The notes under the pieces: model-generated
What the model was told of the DNA's origin: nothing
What the model saw: only the letters and a program-made list of their open reading frames with translations
The model's database searches: none
NCBI RefSeq assembly: GCF_954871325.1
Contig: NC_088777.1
Span: 20,065,366 to 20,129,365 of the forward strand
DNA from: Gordionus sp. m RMFG-2023
Lineage: Eukaryota; Nematomorpha; Gordioida; Chordodea; Parachordodidae
DNA length: 64,000 bases
Direction of reading: 5' to 3'
Shown here: one piece after another, positions 39,141 to 52,167 of the stretch
Position numbering within the stretch: the stretch's first letter is position 1
Layout of the letters: every line of letters begins with the position of its first letter
Translations under genes and position numbers: made by a program

Positions 39141-41020
39141 TTTTGACTTGTATTATGATATTTTTAAATCCAATAATCGATATGATTATCGTTGATTTTC
39201 TGAAAAATGTCAATTAAAGAAAAGATATCTGTCAATTTATAAATATTATACACTATATTTATTTTTTTAAATTTTTAGAAAATTCATTTACATAATGGGA
39301 TTTAGATTTTCACAGTATCAATTTTAAATTATCAATATATATTTTTTTATAATAAGGACCTTTTGAATAAAGAATCCCTTTTATGATAAGATAATCCTAC
39401 TCAATTAACAATATAAAGAAACATTTTTGGATTTTAAAAAGGTAATTTTTTAAGCATATAATTGCATTTTCCTTAATTTGATGATAGATAAATAAATATA
39501 ATAAAGAATGAAGCTATTTTTATTTAATCTTAATATGTATACTTAATAAGTTATCTGGGTTTTGAACCATGGCAATTATTTTTGCTAATAATTTTTTAAA
39601 TAATCATTTTCAATGGGGTAAATATTACCACATTTTTGTGAGGCAATCAGGTTGGACCCATAATTGATTTCTATTTATGATAAATGATTCTTTGAGGTAA
39701 GTGTAAATTATATACAAAATTATAAGTGAGAGGTGAAAACCATTGTGTGATAAAAAATTTGTTAAAAGAATTGATAAATTTTTTATTTCATTATTAGATA
39801 AATTTTATATAACATCAAATTTTCCATAATATATTTGGCCTTTTTTCTAAATATTTATAGAAATCTTGGGAGAATGAACAGATAATCTATTCCTCTCATT
39901 TGATTATTGATTTAAGAAAAGATTTCAATTAAATGAATTGACAAAGTGATTCCATATACTGAAATATTGTTTATTTTTGTTAACAATAAATTAAATTTTT
40001 GGATATGGCTTGGGAATAATCTTTGAAACCTATGATGTGGTTTGGGTTTGGATTTCCATTAAACATGAACTGGGCCTGAAAATTATTTTTACTTATGACC
40101 TAGGCTGGATGAAGAAATCAATGCCAGTGAAGGTCTCTAATTTCAATGATTAAAATATATCATTTCTCAGACTTTATTTGAAGATAAATGAATGGGCAAA
40201 TCACAAATATGCCTGTTTTCAATTATTTGCAAAATTTATTAGGATTGTTAATTTAAAGAAACTATGATTTCAAAGCATCATACATTTCTAAAAATTGTTG
40301 GACACTAAGAAATAAAGAAATCAATTGTGAAGTGTATAATGGAGGAAATATTGATCCATGATTGTTTTGGCATAAATAACAAAAAATATTATATTTTTTG
40401 TGACCATGCATTAAGCTTACATATAATATAATAGGAATCTTTTAAGAAAACATTATCAAAAATATAAGTTAATAGCTGATAGTCCATTATGAATGACTGG
40501 TAATCAGAATTTTCTTCTTTATTCAATGATGGGTGCATAATAAATTTCCTTTATATGATGATGATTGAATCAGTAAATTTTTCATTATTTTTATAAAATA
40601 TGTTAATAGAGTGTATATTTATGAATTTTAATTTAAAAACAATAAGGGTCTAGAATATATTTTTTTGATTATAAATTACAAATACAAATGAATAAGAATT
40701 TATTTTAAAAGATTTTAATATATTTTTTAGATTAAAAATATAATACAAATGAATAAAAATTTATTGTGCACATATATTAAAATATCTAAATATATATTTC
40801 TTTAATATATTTTGTAAAACCACTGGAAAATTTTAAAATTACACCCTCATTTAAACAAATATAAATTTAATTTCTGAATCACACCTCATAAGATAGGAGA
40901 ATTTTAAGATTCAGCCATCCACCGTCAAATAAAGGATAAAATTATGATTCTCCATCATTCTTGATGGCCATCAGTGAGTAAAAAAATATTATCTAAATAT
41001 TTATTTCATTTTTATTCTAG

Positions 41021-44000
41021 ATGCCAAGTAACAAAACAATATATAAAGTCAAATGTGACTATATTAATTGTAAAACTTCTAAAATAAGAAGTGACAAAAT
41101 AAATAACCATTATAAACATAAACATCCTCATGTCAAGTTATCTGATATCAAATTTACAAAGATAGCTATCAAAAAGGATAATAATTGGGTATCCTTAAAT
41201 AAAGATATTCCATTCAATATCACAAATGGGGTTGAAACCAAGTTACAAAAAAAATCAATAACATCTTACTTCCAAAAAGTAATTTTTTATATATATTATT
41301 TTAATTCATGACAATAAATATAAGTAAAAATAACCTTAAATTTTGTGAATTAGTAGAAACCAATTCTTCATCTATAATTTGAGCATAATACTTTTAATTT
41401 TTATTAAAGATAAGATTTTTAATATATAGGTACATTTTTATTATGCCCTTTATCAATTTTGAAGGAAATAAATTATAAGAATATTTAAATATTTCAACTT
41501 TTGTTAAAAAAAAATTTATATATTATAATTAAGAATAAAATAAGTCATTTGCCTAAAATTTTCACTACTCTTTATTTAATAATTAGCACAAATCTTTTAT
41601 TGAAGATTCCCAAATTATATTATCTCATACAATGCCCAGTTCCAGTGATCTGCTGATTTTGAATAATGAGGTACTTAATTTAAATAAGATTTGTTTTATA
41701 ATTTTGAAGGGAATAAATGAGGATATTCAGATATTTTCATGAACAAATTTTAATTAATCTTTATTTAATAATTAGCTCAAATCTTTTACTGAAGATTCCC
41801 AAATTATATTATCTCATACAATGCCCAGTTCCAGTGATCTGGTGATTTTGAATGATGAGGTACTTAATTTAAATAAGATTTGTTTGATAATTCTGAAGTG
41901 AATAAATTATGAAATATTTTCCACTTTTCTATATCTTAATTAAGAATAAAATTTTTATTAAAATTAAGATTTTCATAAGTAAACAAATTTTAACCACTCT
42001 TTATTTAATAATTAGCATGAATCTTTTATTGAAGATTCCCAAATTATATTATCTTCTCATACAATGCCCAGTTCCAGTGATCTGCTGATTTTGAATAATG
42101 AGGTACTTAATTTAAATAAGATTTCTTTTATAATTTTGAAGGGAATAAATGAGGATATTCAGATATTTTCATGAATAAACAAATTTTAATTATTCTTTAT
42201 TTAATAAGTAGCACAAATCTTTTACTGAAGATTCCCAAATTATATTATCTCATACAATGCCCAGTTCCAGTGATCTGGTGATTTTGAATGATGAGGTACT
42301 TAATTTAAATAAGATTTGTTTGATAATTCTGAAGTGAATAAATTATGAAATATTTTCCACTTTTCTATATCTTAATTAAGAATAAAATTTTTATTAAAAT
42401 TAAGATTTTCATAAGTAAACAAATTTTAACCACTCTTTATTTAATAATTAGCATGAATCTTTTATTGAAGATTCCCAAATTATATTATCTTCTCATACAA
42501 TGCCCAGTTCCAGTGATCTGCTGATTTTGAATAATGAGGTACTTAATTTAAATAAGATTTCTTTTATAATTTTGAAGGGAATAAATGAGGATATTCAGAT
42601 ATTTTCATGAATAAACAAATTTTAATTATTCTTTATTTAATAATTAGCACAAATCTTTTACTGAAGATTCCCAAATTATATTATCTTCTCATACAATGCC
42701 CAGTTCCAGTGATCTGCTGATTTTGAATGATGAGGTATTTAATTTAAATAAAACTATACACTCTTTAATAATAATTAGCAAACACACAAAGTTATTGAAA
42801 ATTCCCCAATTATATCTTTTTTTCATCCAATTATCAATCCCAATGCAAGCCAAAATATTTCAAACATTAAAGGCCCAAATATTATTCAATTATATAAAAA
42901 AAAGGAGCCTAATGACCCTTTTCATTTCATATTCTTTAGAATGACAAATATCTTGATTAATTTCATAATTTCCATAGGCCCATGTCAGCCATGTTCAAAT
43001 ATATTTCAATATCCTGTTACTCACAAAAGGTTTTTAAAAAATTTAATTTTTATTAATTTTTACGCATCCATTATTTCTACTTTTAAATAGGAGCATGAAT
43101 ATATCCTATTATAAAAAGGTTAATATTGATGGTTCCCTCAAACCAAGAAATTGGTTATCCTATAGCACCACTTTAGACAAAGTCTTTTGTCTTTATTGTC
43201 TTATGTTTGGTGGCCCTAAATCCAATACTTTTTGGACTCAACTTGGAGTAAATAATTGGAAAAATTTTAAGCGTGACTTAGAGAGACATGAGTCATCTTC
43301 TATTCATAAGGATTGTGAATACACCAACATGACTTGGCTTGCAAATAAGCGTATTCAAGATCATTTTCTATCAAATAGGCTTGATATAATAATGGAAAAT
43401 CGTAATATAGTTCATAATATTATTGATGCCATTATATACCTTATAAAATGTAACATAGCCTTTTGGGGCACTAATTCGAATGAAGGTAATTTTATGTGCC
43501 TCATAAAATTAATGGCAAAAACGGTTCCAACTTTACGGGCATACATTGATAACAACGAAAAATTGAGGAGAAAAAAATCAGATAAAATTTCAAGACCTTA
43601 TATAAATTTATTGTCATATGGCCATGTGAAAAAAATTATTGAAGTCATTAAGATAAAAATAATAAAATGTATTATTCAAAAAATTAAAGAGAATTGTGCC
43701 TATAGCATCATATTAGATGGAACATATGATGTGTCTAAAAAAGAATGCATTGCTTTACTTGTAAGATATATAGAAGATGATCCGCATCCACATCCTGTAG
43801 AAAGGATCATCCATGTTTTTACAACATCAGAAACCACCGGGGAAAATATAAAGAAACATGTTTTTTCTAAGTTCAAAGATCTTGGTCTTCCTCTTGATTA
43901 TATGGTTGGGCAAAGTATGGATGGTGCAGGGAATATGAGAGGAGTATACAAAGGAATGCAGGCTTTAATATTGAAAGAGGCTCCAAAAGCCATATATATT

Positions 44001-45468
44001 TGGTGCCATGCACATAGGCTCAATTTAGTAGTTGCTCATGTTTGTGGATGCAAAATAGAAATGAAAAAGGTAATGGGAATATTGGATGAGTTATATAATT
44101 TCATGAATGGGGTAAGACGTCAAGGAGTGTTTGTTAAATATCAAATGACAAAGTCTAAAAAATCTCTTAAAAGAATAAAAAATACAACAAGGTAAATATA
44201 ATATTTTTAATGTAACTTATCTTTTTTTAGAAATTGGTCATCATCTTATAAAGCTGTAGAAATTTTTTTAGATGTTTATGAACATATTATAGCATCATTA
44301 AATGAATTAAAAGATTCTAATGACCCAAGCACCTCTTCTATTGCCGATGGATTATTAACAAGAATTAAGGATGAAGATTTCATATTAAGTCTATTTATTT
44401 TGAAAGAAATATTGAAATGCACACATGAGGCTTGTATTGAAATGCAGGCAGTTGGTAATGATTTGGCTATGGTAACTAAATTAATACAACACACAAAAAA
44501 TAAATTACAAAGACTAAGAGGTTAAAATTAGTTACGATTTCTATAAATAATTTTAAAATGTAGCTAATGGGGATAATATTTTTTTAAAATTGCATTCCTT
44601 ATCTAACAGTTATTTGAAAAAGAATAATGTTACAACGGAATTGCATAATATAAAATCAATATTCAAATTTGATCAAACAGCATTCAATAATTATGTTAAA
44701 CAAAAAAAAAACAAGTTGAATAAAAAAAGATTTAAAATTATTATTTAGCATTATAGATATAAAAGGGAAATATTTTTCCCTGTGCTTGATACAATCATTA
44801 ATGATTTAAATGAAAGATTTAATTATGATTGTTTAAATTTTTTATCTCAAATATCTCTTTTTACACCAGCTGGAATTATAGCCAATGATAGAATAGAAGG
44901 GTGGCAAATATCTCAAATTTGTCATACTTACCAATTAAATGCTCAAGATATTGCTCGTGAATATAATGATTTTCGATCTTTATATTTGGATTCACAAGCA
45001 ATCATTTATTGCAAGGATCTTTTGAAAATAAAAAAGAATGATGGGTTATATATTGATGAAAGTAATTTATTGATATTTTATTTAAAATTATATATAATTA
45101 AAGGTATTGTAAACGATGAAACCGAGGAAGATATCAATAACGATAACATAATTAATACAAAAAAATGGATAAAATATTCATTTATACTACCATATCGTCT
45201 TTTAAATAAATTAAATTCTTATTCTAATTTATATTTATTATATAAATATTTATTGACTCTACCAACTACTTCTTGTTCAGCCGAAAGAGTGATGAGCAAA
45301 GTCAAAATAAATAAAACTAGAATGCGGAATAAAATTTCTGACCCCTTTTTAGAAAATTTACTTCTAATATCCAGCGAAATTGATGTTTTTGAAAGATTTA
45401 AAATAGACGACATTATAACGCGATTTGCATCTACGTCTAAAAGATTAACTAAATTATTAATAAAATAA
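41021..45468 (+). CDS. hAT transposase gene, left copy (multi-exon)
   Basis: Exons: 41021-41278 (zinc finger with CDYINC..HYKHKH), six cassette exons (41587-42734), 42779-43029 (ends GPCQPCSNIFQYP, start of a TTF-type finger), 43091-44191 (FCLYCLMFGG, then DUF4371 and the RNase-H-like core with SIILDGTYD, QSMDGAGNMRG and WCHAHRLNLVVA), 44231-44520 (NWSSSYKAVEIF), 44610-44694 and 44749-45468 (dimerisation domain TTSCSAERVMSKVKINKTRM). All introns are GT..AG and phases agree, except that the junction 44520/44610 does not keep phase in my reading: either another splice site is used or the copy is damaged there. The enzyme would cut and paste the element. Confidence 0.85.
41587..42734 (+). repeat. 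Array of six tandem cassette exons in the hAT transposase gene (left copy)
   Basis: Exons at 41587-41670, 41776-41859, 42016-42102, 42212-42295, 42452-42538 and 42648-42734, each 84 or 87 nt. Each is preceded by TTTAATAATTAG or a near variant and followed by GAG/GTACTTAATT (GTATTTAATT in the last). Each begins and ends in phase 0 and encodes 28-29 residues of the form SFTEDSQIILSHTMPSSSDL. Introns alternate in length, giving a higher-order period of about 433 nt, so the array grew by dimer duplication. The 3-nt difference adds one Ser. Confidence 0.9.
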
Positions 45469-45545
45469 GTTATATCTTTTTCACAGCTAATTATATACGC
45501 CTTTTTAATAATGTAAATTTAATTTAATAGTTTTTTATATCATTC

Positions 45546-45925
45546 TAGTCCGGTGCATAATATAATACTATATTCATTTTATTTAAATATTTTATAATAG
45601 TTATATTTACATAAATGTTTTTATAATTCCAGTGCAAAATATATTATATTCATTTTATTTTAATATTTTATATAAAACTTATATTTACATAGATGTTTTT
45701 ATAATTCCAGTGCAACTATATTCATTTTTTTCTCATATTTTATATAAAAGTTATATTTACATAAAAAAATTTATATTTCCAGTGCAAAATATACTCTATT
45801 CATTTTATATTTTATATAATAGTTATATTTACATAAATGTTTTTATAATTCTTGTGCAAAATATACTATATTCTTTATTCTAATATTTTATATAAAAGTT
45901 ATATTTACATAAAAAATTTTTTTAT
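45546..45925 (+). repeat. AT-rich minisatellite at the 3' side of the hAT gene (left copy)
   Basis: About five units of 55-75 nt built on TTCATTTTAT, TTATATTTACATAAATG and TTTTTATAATTCCAGTGCAA. A second tandem pair (TATAGAATCAAGCTATACCT) follows at 45960-46085. The mirror copy is at about 47263-47642. Confidence 0.85.
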
Positions 45926-46449
45926 ATAATAGTTATATCTATATGAATGTTTTTAATTAATATAAAGGCATTAGTATTTATAGAATCAAGCTATACCTCT
46001 TTAAAATTACTCATTTTGTTTTTTTTACTTAATATAAAGGTATTAGTAATTATAGAATCAAGCTATACCTCTTTAAAATTACTCATCTTATATTTTTTTA
46101 CTAAATTTTTGATATTTTTTTATAGTAATGTAAATATGTTATCTCATTTAATACTATTATATTAATTTTTATGAAAATAAATTGATTATCAATCAAATTA
46201 TGAAAAGATTGCACTACCTACTTAAATATAAGTTAATTGAAAACGGATAGTAACAATAGTTATCAGTTTGTAAATTTTTTTTTCCAAAGCAGGTCTGAAT
46301 GTTTGTAAGGGTATAAATAGTGACTTAATATAAGATTTTCTTGATTAAGGCAAATATCGCGGCCGAAGGCCGCGAAATTTTTTTAGGGGGGTAGGGGTAG
46401 ATTTGGGATGGGGGTTGCCTCCATCAAATTTTCTGCCATGTAGACGCTG

Positions 46450-46738
46450 GTCATCATCATCATCGAGGTAGAAATAAATTTACCGTCGATAAACCTGAAA
46501 GTATGCAGTCATTTAGCAGACTCATCCAGATATATATCAGAATCTAATAGGTGCACTTGCCTAATCCGATAGTGCAATCGTCAGTAACGGAGTATTCCCC
46601 TTATCGACGACTGCACTATCGGATTAGGCAAGTGCACCTATTAGATTCCGATATCTATCTGGATGAGTCTACTAAATGACTGCATACTTTCAGGTTTATC
46701 GACGGTAAATTTATTTCTACCTTGATGATGATCATGAC
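46450..46738. repeat. Spacer of the palindrome: inverted repeat of a retroelement fragment
   Basis: Arms 46450-46582 and 46606-46738 with a 23-nt loop. I count six mismatches in 133 positions. Each arm, read toward its hAT neighbour, resembles the reverse-transcriptase region of a gypsy-like element up to its YxDD box. This is a fossil fragment, the same family as the surrounding element. Confidence 0.8.
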
Positions 46739-47719
46739 CAGCGTCTACATGGCAGAAAATTTGATGGAGGCAACCCCCATCCCAAATCTACCCCTACCCC
46801 CCTAAAAAAATTTCGCGGCCTTCGGCCGCGATATTTGCCTTAATCAAGAAAATCTTATATTAAGTCACTATTTATACCCTTACAAACATTCAGACCTGCT
46901 TTGGAAAAAAAAATTTACAAACTGATAACTATTGTTACTATCCGTTTTCAATTAACTTATATTTAAGTAGGTAGTGCAATCTTTTCATAATTTGATTGAT
47001 AATCAATTTATTTTCATAAAAATTAATATAATAGTATTAAATGAGATAACATATTTACATTACTATAAAAAAATATCAAAAATTTAGTAAAAAAATATAA
47101 GATGAGTAATTTTAAAGAGGTATAGCTTGATTCTATAATTACTAATACCTTTATATTAAGTAAAAAAAACAAAATGAGTAATTTTAAAGAGGTATAGCTT
47201 GATTCTATAAATACTAATGCCTTTATATTAATTAAAAACATTCATATAGATATAACTATTATATAAAAAAATTTTTTATGTAAATATAACTTTTATATAA
47301 AATATTAGAATAAAGAATATAGTATATTTTGCACAAGAATTATAAAAACATTTATGTAAATATAACTATTATATAAAATATAAAATGAATAGAGTATATT
47401 TTGCACTGGAAATATAAATTTTTTTATGTAAATATAACTTTTATATAAAATATGAGAAAAAAATGAATATAGTTGCACTGGAATTATAAAAACATCTATG
47501 TAAATATAAGTTTTATATAAAATATTAAAATAAAATGAATATAATATATTTTGCACTGGAATTATAAAAACATTTATGTAAATATAACTATTATAAAATA
47601 TTTAAATAAAATGAATATAGTATTATATTATGCACCGGACTAGAATGATATAAAAAACTATTAAATTAAATTTACATTATTAAAAAGGCGTATATAATTA
47701 GCTGTGAAAAAGATATAAC

Positions 47720-50700
47720 TTATTTTATTAATAATTTAGTTAATCTTTTAGACGTAGATGCAAATCGCGTTATAATGTCGTCTATTTTAAATCTTTCAAA
47801 AACATCAATTTCGCTGGATATTAGAAGTAAATTTTCTAAAAAGGGGTCAGAAATTTTATTCCGCATTCTAGTTTTATTTATTTTGACTTTGCTCATCACT
47901 CTTTCGGCTGAACAAGAAGTAGTTGGTAGAGTCAATAAATATTTATATAATAAATATAAATTAGAATAAGAATTTAATTTATTTAAAAGACGATATGGTA
48001 GTATAAATGAATATTTTATCCATTTTTTTGTATTAATTATGTTATCGTTATTGATATCTTCCTCGGTTTCATCGTTTACAATACCTTTAATTATATATAA
48101 TTTTAAATAAAATATCAATAAATTACTTTCATCAATATATAACCCATCATTCTTTTTTATTTTCAAAAGATCCTTGCAATAAATGATTGCTTGTGAATCC
48201 AAATATAAAGATCGAAAATCATTATATTCACGAGCAATATCTTGAGCATTTAATTGGTAAGTATGACAAATTTGAGATATTTGCCACCCTTCTATTCTAT
48301 CATTGGCTATAATTCCAGCTGGTGTAAAAAGAGATATTTGAGATAAAAAATTTAAACAATCATAATTAAATCTTTCATTTAAATCATTAATGATTGTATC
48401 AAGCACAGGGAAAAATATTTCCCTTTTATATCTATAATGCTAAATAATAATTTTAAATCTTTTTTTATTCAACTTGTTTTTTTTTTGTTTAACATAATTA
48501 TTGAATGCTGTTTGATCAAATTTGAATATTGATTTTATATTATGCAATTCCGTTGTAACATTATTCTTTTTCAAATAACTGTTAGATAAGGAATGCAATT
48601 TTAAAAAAATATTATCCCCATTAGCTACATTTTAAAATTATTTATAGAAATCGTAACTAATTTTAACCTCTTAGTCTTTGTAATTTATTTTTTGTGTGTT
48701 GTATTAATTTAGTTACCATAGCCAAATCATTACCAACTGCCTGCATTTCAATACAAGCCTCATGTGTGCATTTCAATATTTCTTTCAAAATAAATAGACT
48801 TAATATGAAATCTTCATCCTTAATTCTTGTTAATAATCCATCGGCAATAGAAGAGGTGCTTGGGTCATTAGAATCTTTTAATTCATTTAATGATGCTATA
48901 ATATGTTCATAAACATCTAAAAAAATTTCTACAGCTTTATAAGATGATGACCAATTTCTAAAAAAAGATAAGTTACATTAAAAATATTATATTTACCTTG
49001 TTGTATTTTTTATTCTTTTAAGAGATTTTTTAGACTTTGTCATTTGATATTTAACAAACACTCCTTGACGTCTTACCCCATTCATGAAATTATATAACTC
49101 ATCCAATATTCCCATTACCTTTTTCATTTCTATTTTGCATCCACAAACATGAGCAACTACTAAATTGAGCCTATGTGCATGGCACCAAATATATATGGCT
49201 TTTGGAGCCTCTTTCAATATTAAAGCCTGCATTCCTTTGTATACTCCTCTCATATTCCCTGCACCATCCATACTTTGCCCAACCATATAATCAAGAGGAA
49301 GACCAAGATCTTTGAACTTAGAAAAAACATGTTTCTTTATATTTTCCCCGGTGGTTTCTGATGTTGTAAAAACATGGATGATCCTTTCTACAGGATGTGG
49401 ATGCGGATCATCTTCTATATATCTTACAAGTAAAGCAATGCATTCTTTTTTAGACACATCATATGTTCCATCTAATATGATGCTATAGGCACAATTCTCT
49501 TTAATTTTTTGAATAATACATTTTATTATTTTTATCTTAATGACTTCAATAATTTTTTTCACATGGCCATATGACAATAAATTTATATAAGGTCTTGAAA
49601 TTTTATCTGATTTTTTTCTCCTCAATTTTTCGTTGTTATCAATGTATGCCCGTAAAGTTGGAACCGTTTTTGCCATTAATTTTATGAGGCACATAAAATT
49701 ACCTTCATTCGAATTAGTGCCCCAAAAGGCTATGTTACATTTTATAAGGTATATAATGGCATCAATAATATTATGAACTATATTACGATTTTCCATTATT
49801 ATATCAAGCCTATTTGATAGAAAATGATCTTGAATACGCTTATTTGCAAGCCAAGTCATGTTGGTGTATTCACAATCCTTATGAATAGAAGATGACTCAT
49901 GTCTCTCTAAGTCACGCTTAAAATTTTTCCAATTATTTACTCCAAGTTGAGTCCAAAAAGTATTGGATTTAGGGCCACCAAACATAAGACAATAAAGACA
50001 AAAGACTTTGTCTAAAGTGGTGCTATAGGATAACCAATTTCTTGGTTTGAGGGAACCATCAATATTAACCTTTTTATAATAGGATATATTCATGCTCCTA
50101 TTTAAAAGTAGAAATAATGGATGCGTAAAAATTAATAAAAATTAAATTTTTTAAAAACCTTTTGTGAGTAACAGGATATTGAAATATATTTGAACATGGC
50201 TGACATGGGCCTATGGAAATTATGAAATTAATCAAGATATTTGTCATTCTAAAGAATATGAAATGAAAAGGGTCATTAGGCTCCTTTTTTTTATATAATT
50301 GAATAATATTTGGGCCTTTAATGTTTGAAATATTTTGGCTTGCATTGGGATTGATAATTGGATGAAAAAAAGATATAATTGGGGAATTTTCAATAACTTT
50401 GTGTGTTTGCTAATTATTATTAAAGAGTGTATAGTTTTATTTAAATTAAATACCTCATCATTCAAAATCAGCAGATCACTGGAACTGGGCATTGTATGAG
50501 AAGATAATATAATTTGGGAATCTTCAGTAAAAGATTTGTGCTAATTATTAAATAAAGAATAATTAAAATTTGTTTATTCATGAAAATATCTGAATATCCT
50601 CATTTATTCCCTTCAAAATTATAAAAGAAATCTTATTTAAATTAAGTACCTCATTATTCAAAATCAGCAGATCACTGGAACTGGGCATTGTATGAGAAGA

Positions 50701-52167
50701 TAATATAATTTGGGAATCTTCAATAAAAGATTCATGCTAATTATTAAATAAAGAGTGGTTAAAATTTGTTTACTTATGAAAATCTTAATTTTAATAAAAA
50801 TTTTATTCTTAATTAAGATATAGAAAAGTGGAAAATATTTCATAATTTATTCACTTCAGAATTATCAAACAAATCTTATTTAAATTAAGTACCTCATCAT
50901 TCAAAATCACCAGATCACTGGAACTGGGCATTGTATGAGATAATATAATTTGGGAATCTTCAGTAAAAGATTTGTGCTACTTATTAAATAAAGAATAATT
51001 AAAATTTGTTTATTCATGAAAATATCTGAATATCCTCATTTATTCCCTTCAAAATTATAAAAGAAATCTTATTTAAATTAAGTACCTCATTATTCAAAAT
51101 CAGCAGATCACTGGAACTGGGCATTGTATGAGAAGATAATATAATTTGGGAATCTTCAATAAAAGATTCATGCTAATTATTAAATAAAGAGTGGTTAAAA
51201 TTTGTTTACTTATGAAAATCTTAATTTTAATAAAAATTTTATTCTTAATTAAGATATAGAAAAGTGGAAAATATTTCATAATTTATTCACTTCAGAATTA
51301 TCAAACAAATCTTATTTAAATTAAGTACCTCATCATTCAAAATCACCAGATCACTGGAACTGGGCATTGTATGAGATAATATAATTTGGGAATCTTCAGT
51401 AAAAGATTTGAGCTAATTATTAAATAAAGATTAATTAAAATTTGTTCATGAAAATATCTGAATATCCTCATTTATTCCCTTCAAAATTATAAAACAAATC
51501 TTATTTAAATTAAGTACCTCATTATTCAAAATCAGCAGATCACTGGAACTGGGCATTGTATGAGATAATATAATTTGGGAATCTTCAATAAAAGATTTGT
51601 GCTAATTATTAAATAAAGAGTAGTGAAAATTTTAGGCAAATGACTTATTTTATTCTTAATTATAATATATAAATTTTTTTTTAACAAAAGTTGAAATATT
51701 TAAATATTCTTATAATTTATTTCCTTCAAAATTGATAAAGGGCATAATAAAAATGTACCTATATATTAAAAATCTTATCTTTAATAAAAATTAAAAGTAT
51801 TATGCTCAAATTATAGATGAAGAATTGGTTTCTACTAATTCACAAAATTTAAGGTTATTTTTACTTATATTTATTGTCATGAATTAAAATAATATATATA
51901 AAAAATTACTTTTTGGAAGTAAGATGTTATTGATTTTTTTTGTAACTTGGTTTCAACCCCATTTGTGATATTGAATGGAATATCTTTATTTAAGGATACC
52001 CAATTATTATCCTTTTTGATAGCTATCTTTGTAAATTTGATATCAGATAACTTGACATGAGGATGTTTATGTTTATAATGGTTATTTATTTTGTCACTTC
52101 TTATTTTAGAAGTTTTACAATTAATATAGTCACATTTGACTTTATATATTGTTTTGTTACTTGGCAT
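47720..52167 (-). CDS. hAT transposase gene, right copy
   Basis: Same gene as 41021-45468 on the opposite strand. Exons: 51910-52167 (zinc finger), six cassettes between 50454 and 51601, 50159-50409, 48997-50097 (TTF-type, DUF4371, catalytic core), 48668-48957, 48494-48578 and 47720-48439 (dimerisation domain). The main open segments encode the same residues as in the left copy, so both arms carry the same potential product and the same unresolved junction. Confidence 0.85.
50454..51601 (-). repeat. Array of six tandem cassette exons, right copy
   Basis: Cassettes at 51518-51601, 51329-51412, 51086-51172, 50893-50976, 50650-50736 and 50454-50540. Copy number and order match the left arm, so the array predates the duplication or has been kept equal by conversion. 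Confidence 0.88.

Larger units (their letters stand above)
38990..46449 (+). mobile_element. hAT transposon, left copy (7.46 kb, DUF4371/TTF-type clade)
   Basis: Terminal inverted repeats CAGTGTCTACATGGC (outer) and GCCATGTAGACGCTG (inner), with the CAG start usual for hAT. The transposase gene is at 41021-45468. A 9-mer, GTCCTCATC / GTCATCATC, abuts both ends; hAT duplications are normally 8 bp, so this is a near-duplication. At 7.5 kb it is long for a hAT: 2 kb of noncoding sequence precede the gene and 1 kb of tandem repeats follows it. The apparently intact coding and the near-identical partner suggest a young element. Confidence 0.93.

Noticed and set aside
45632-46165. Two open stretches rich in Tyr/Ile/Leu after the hAT gene
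   Set aside because: They are translations of AT-rich tandem repeats and have no domain.
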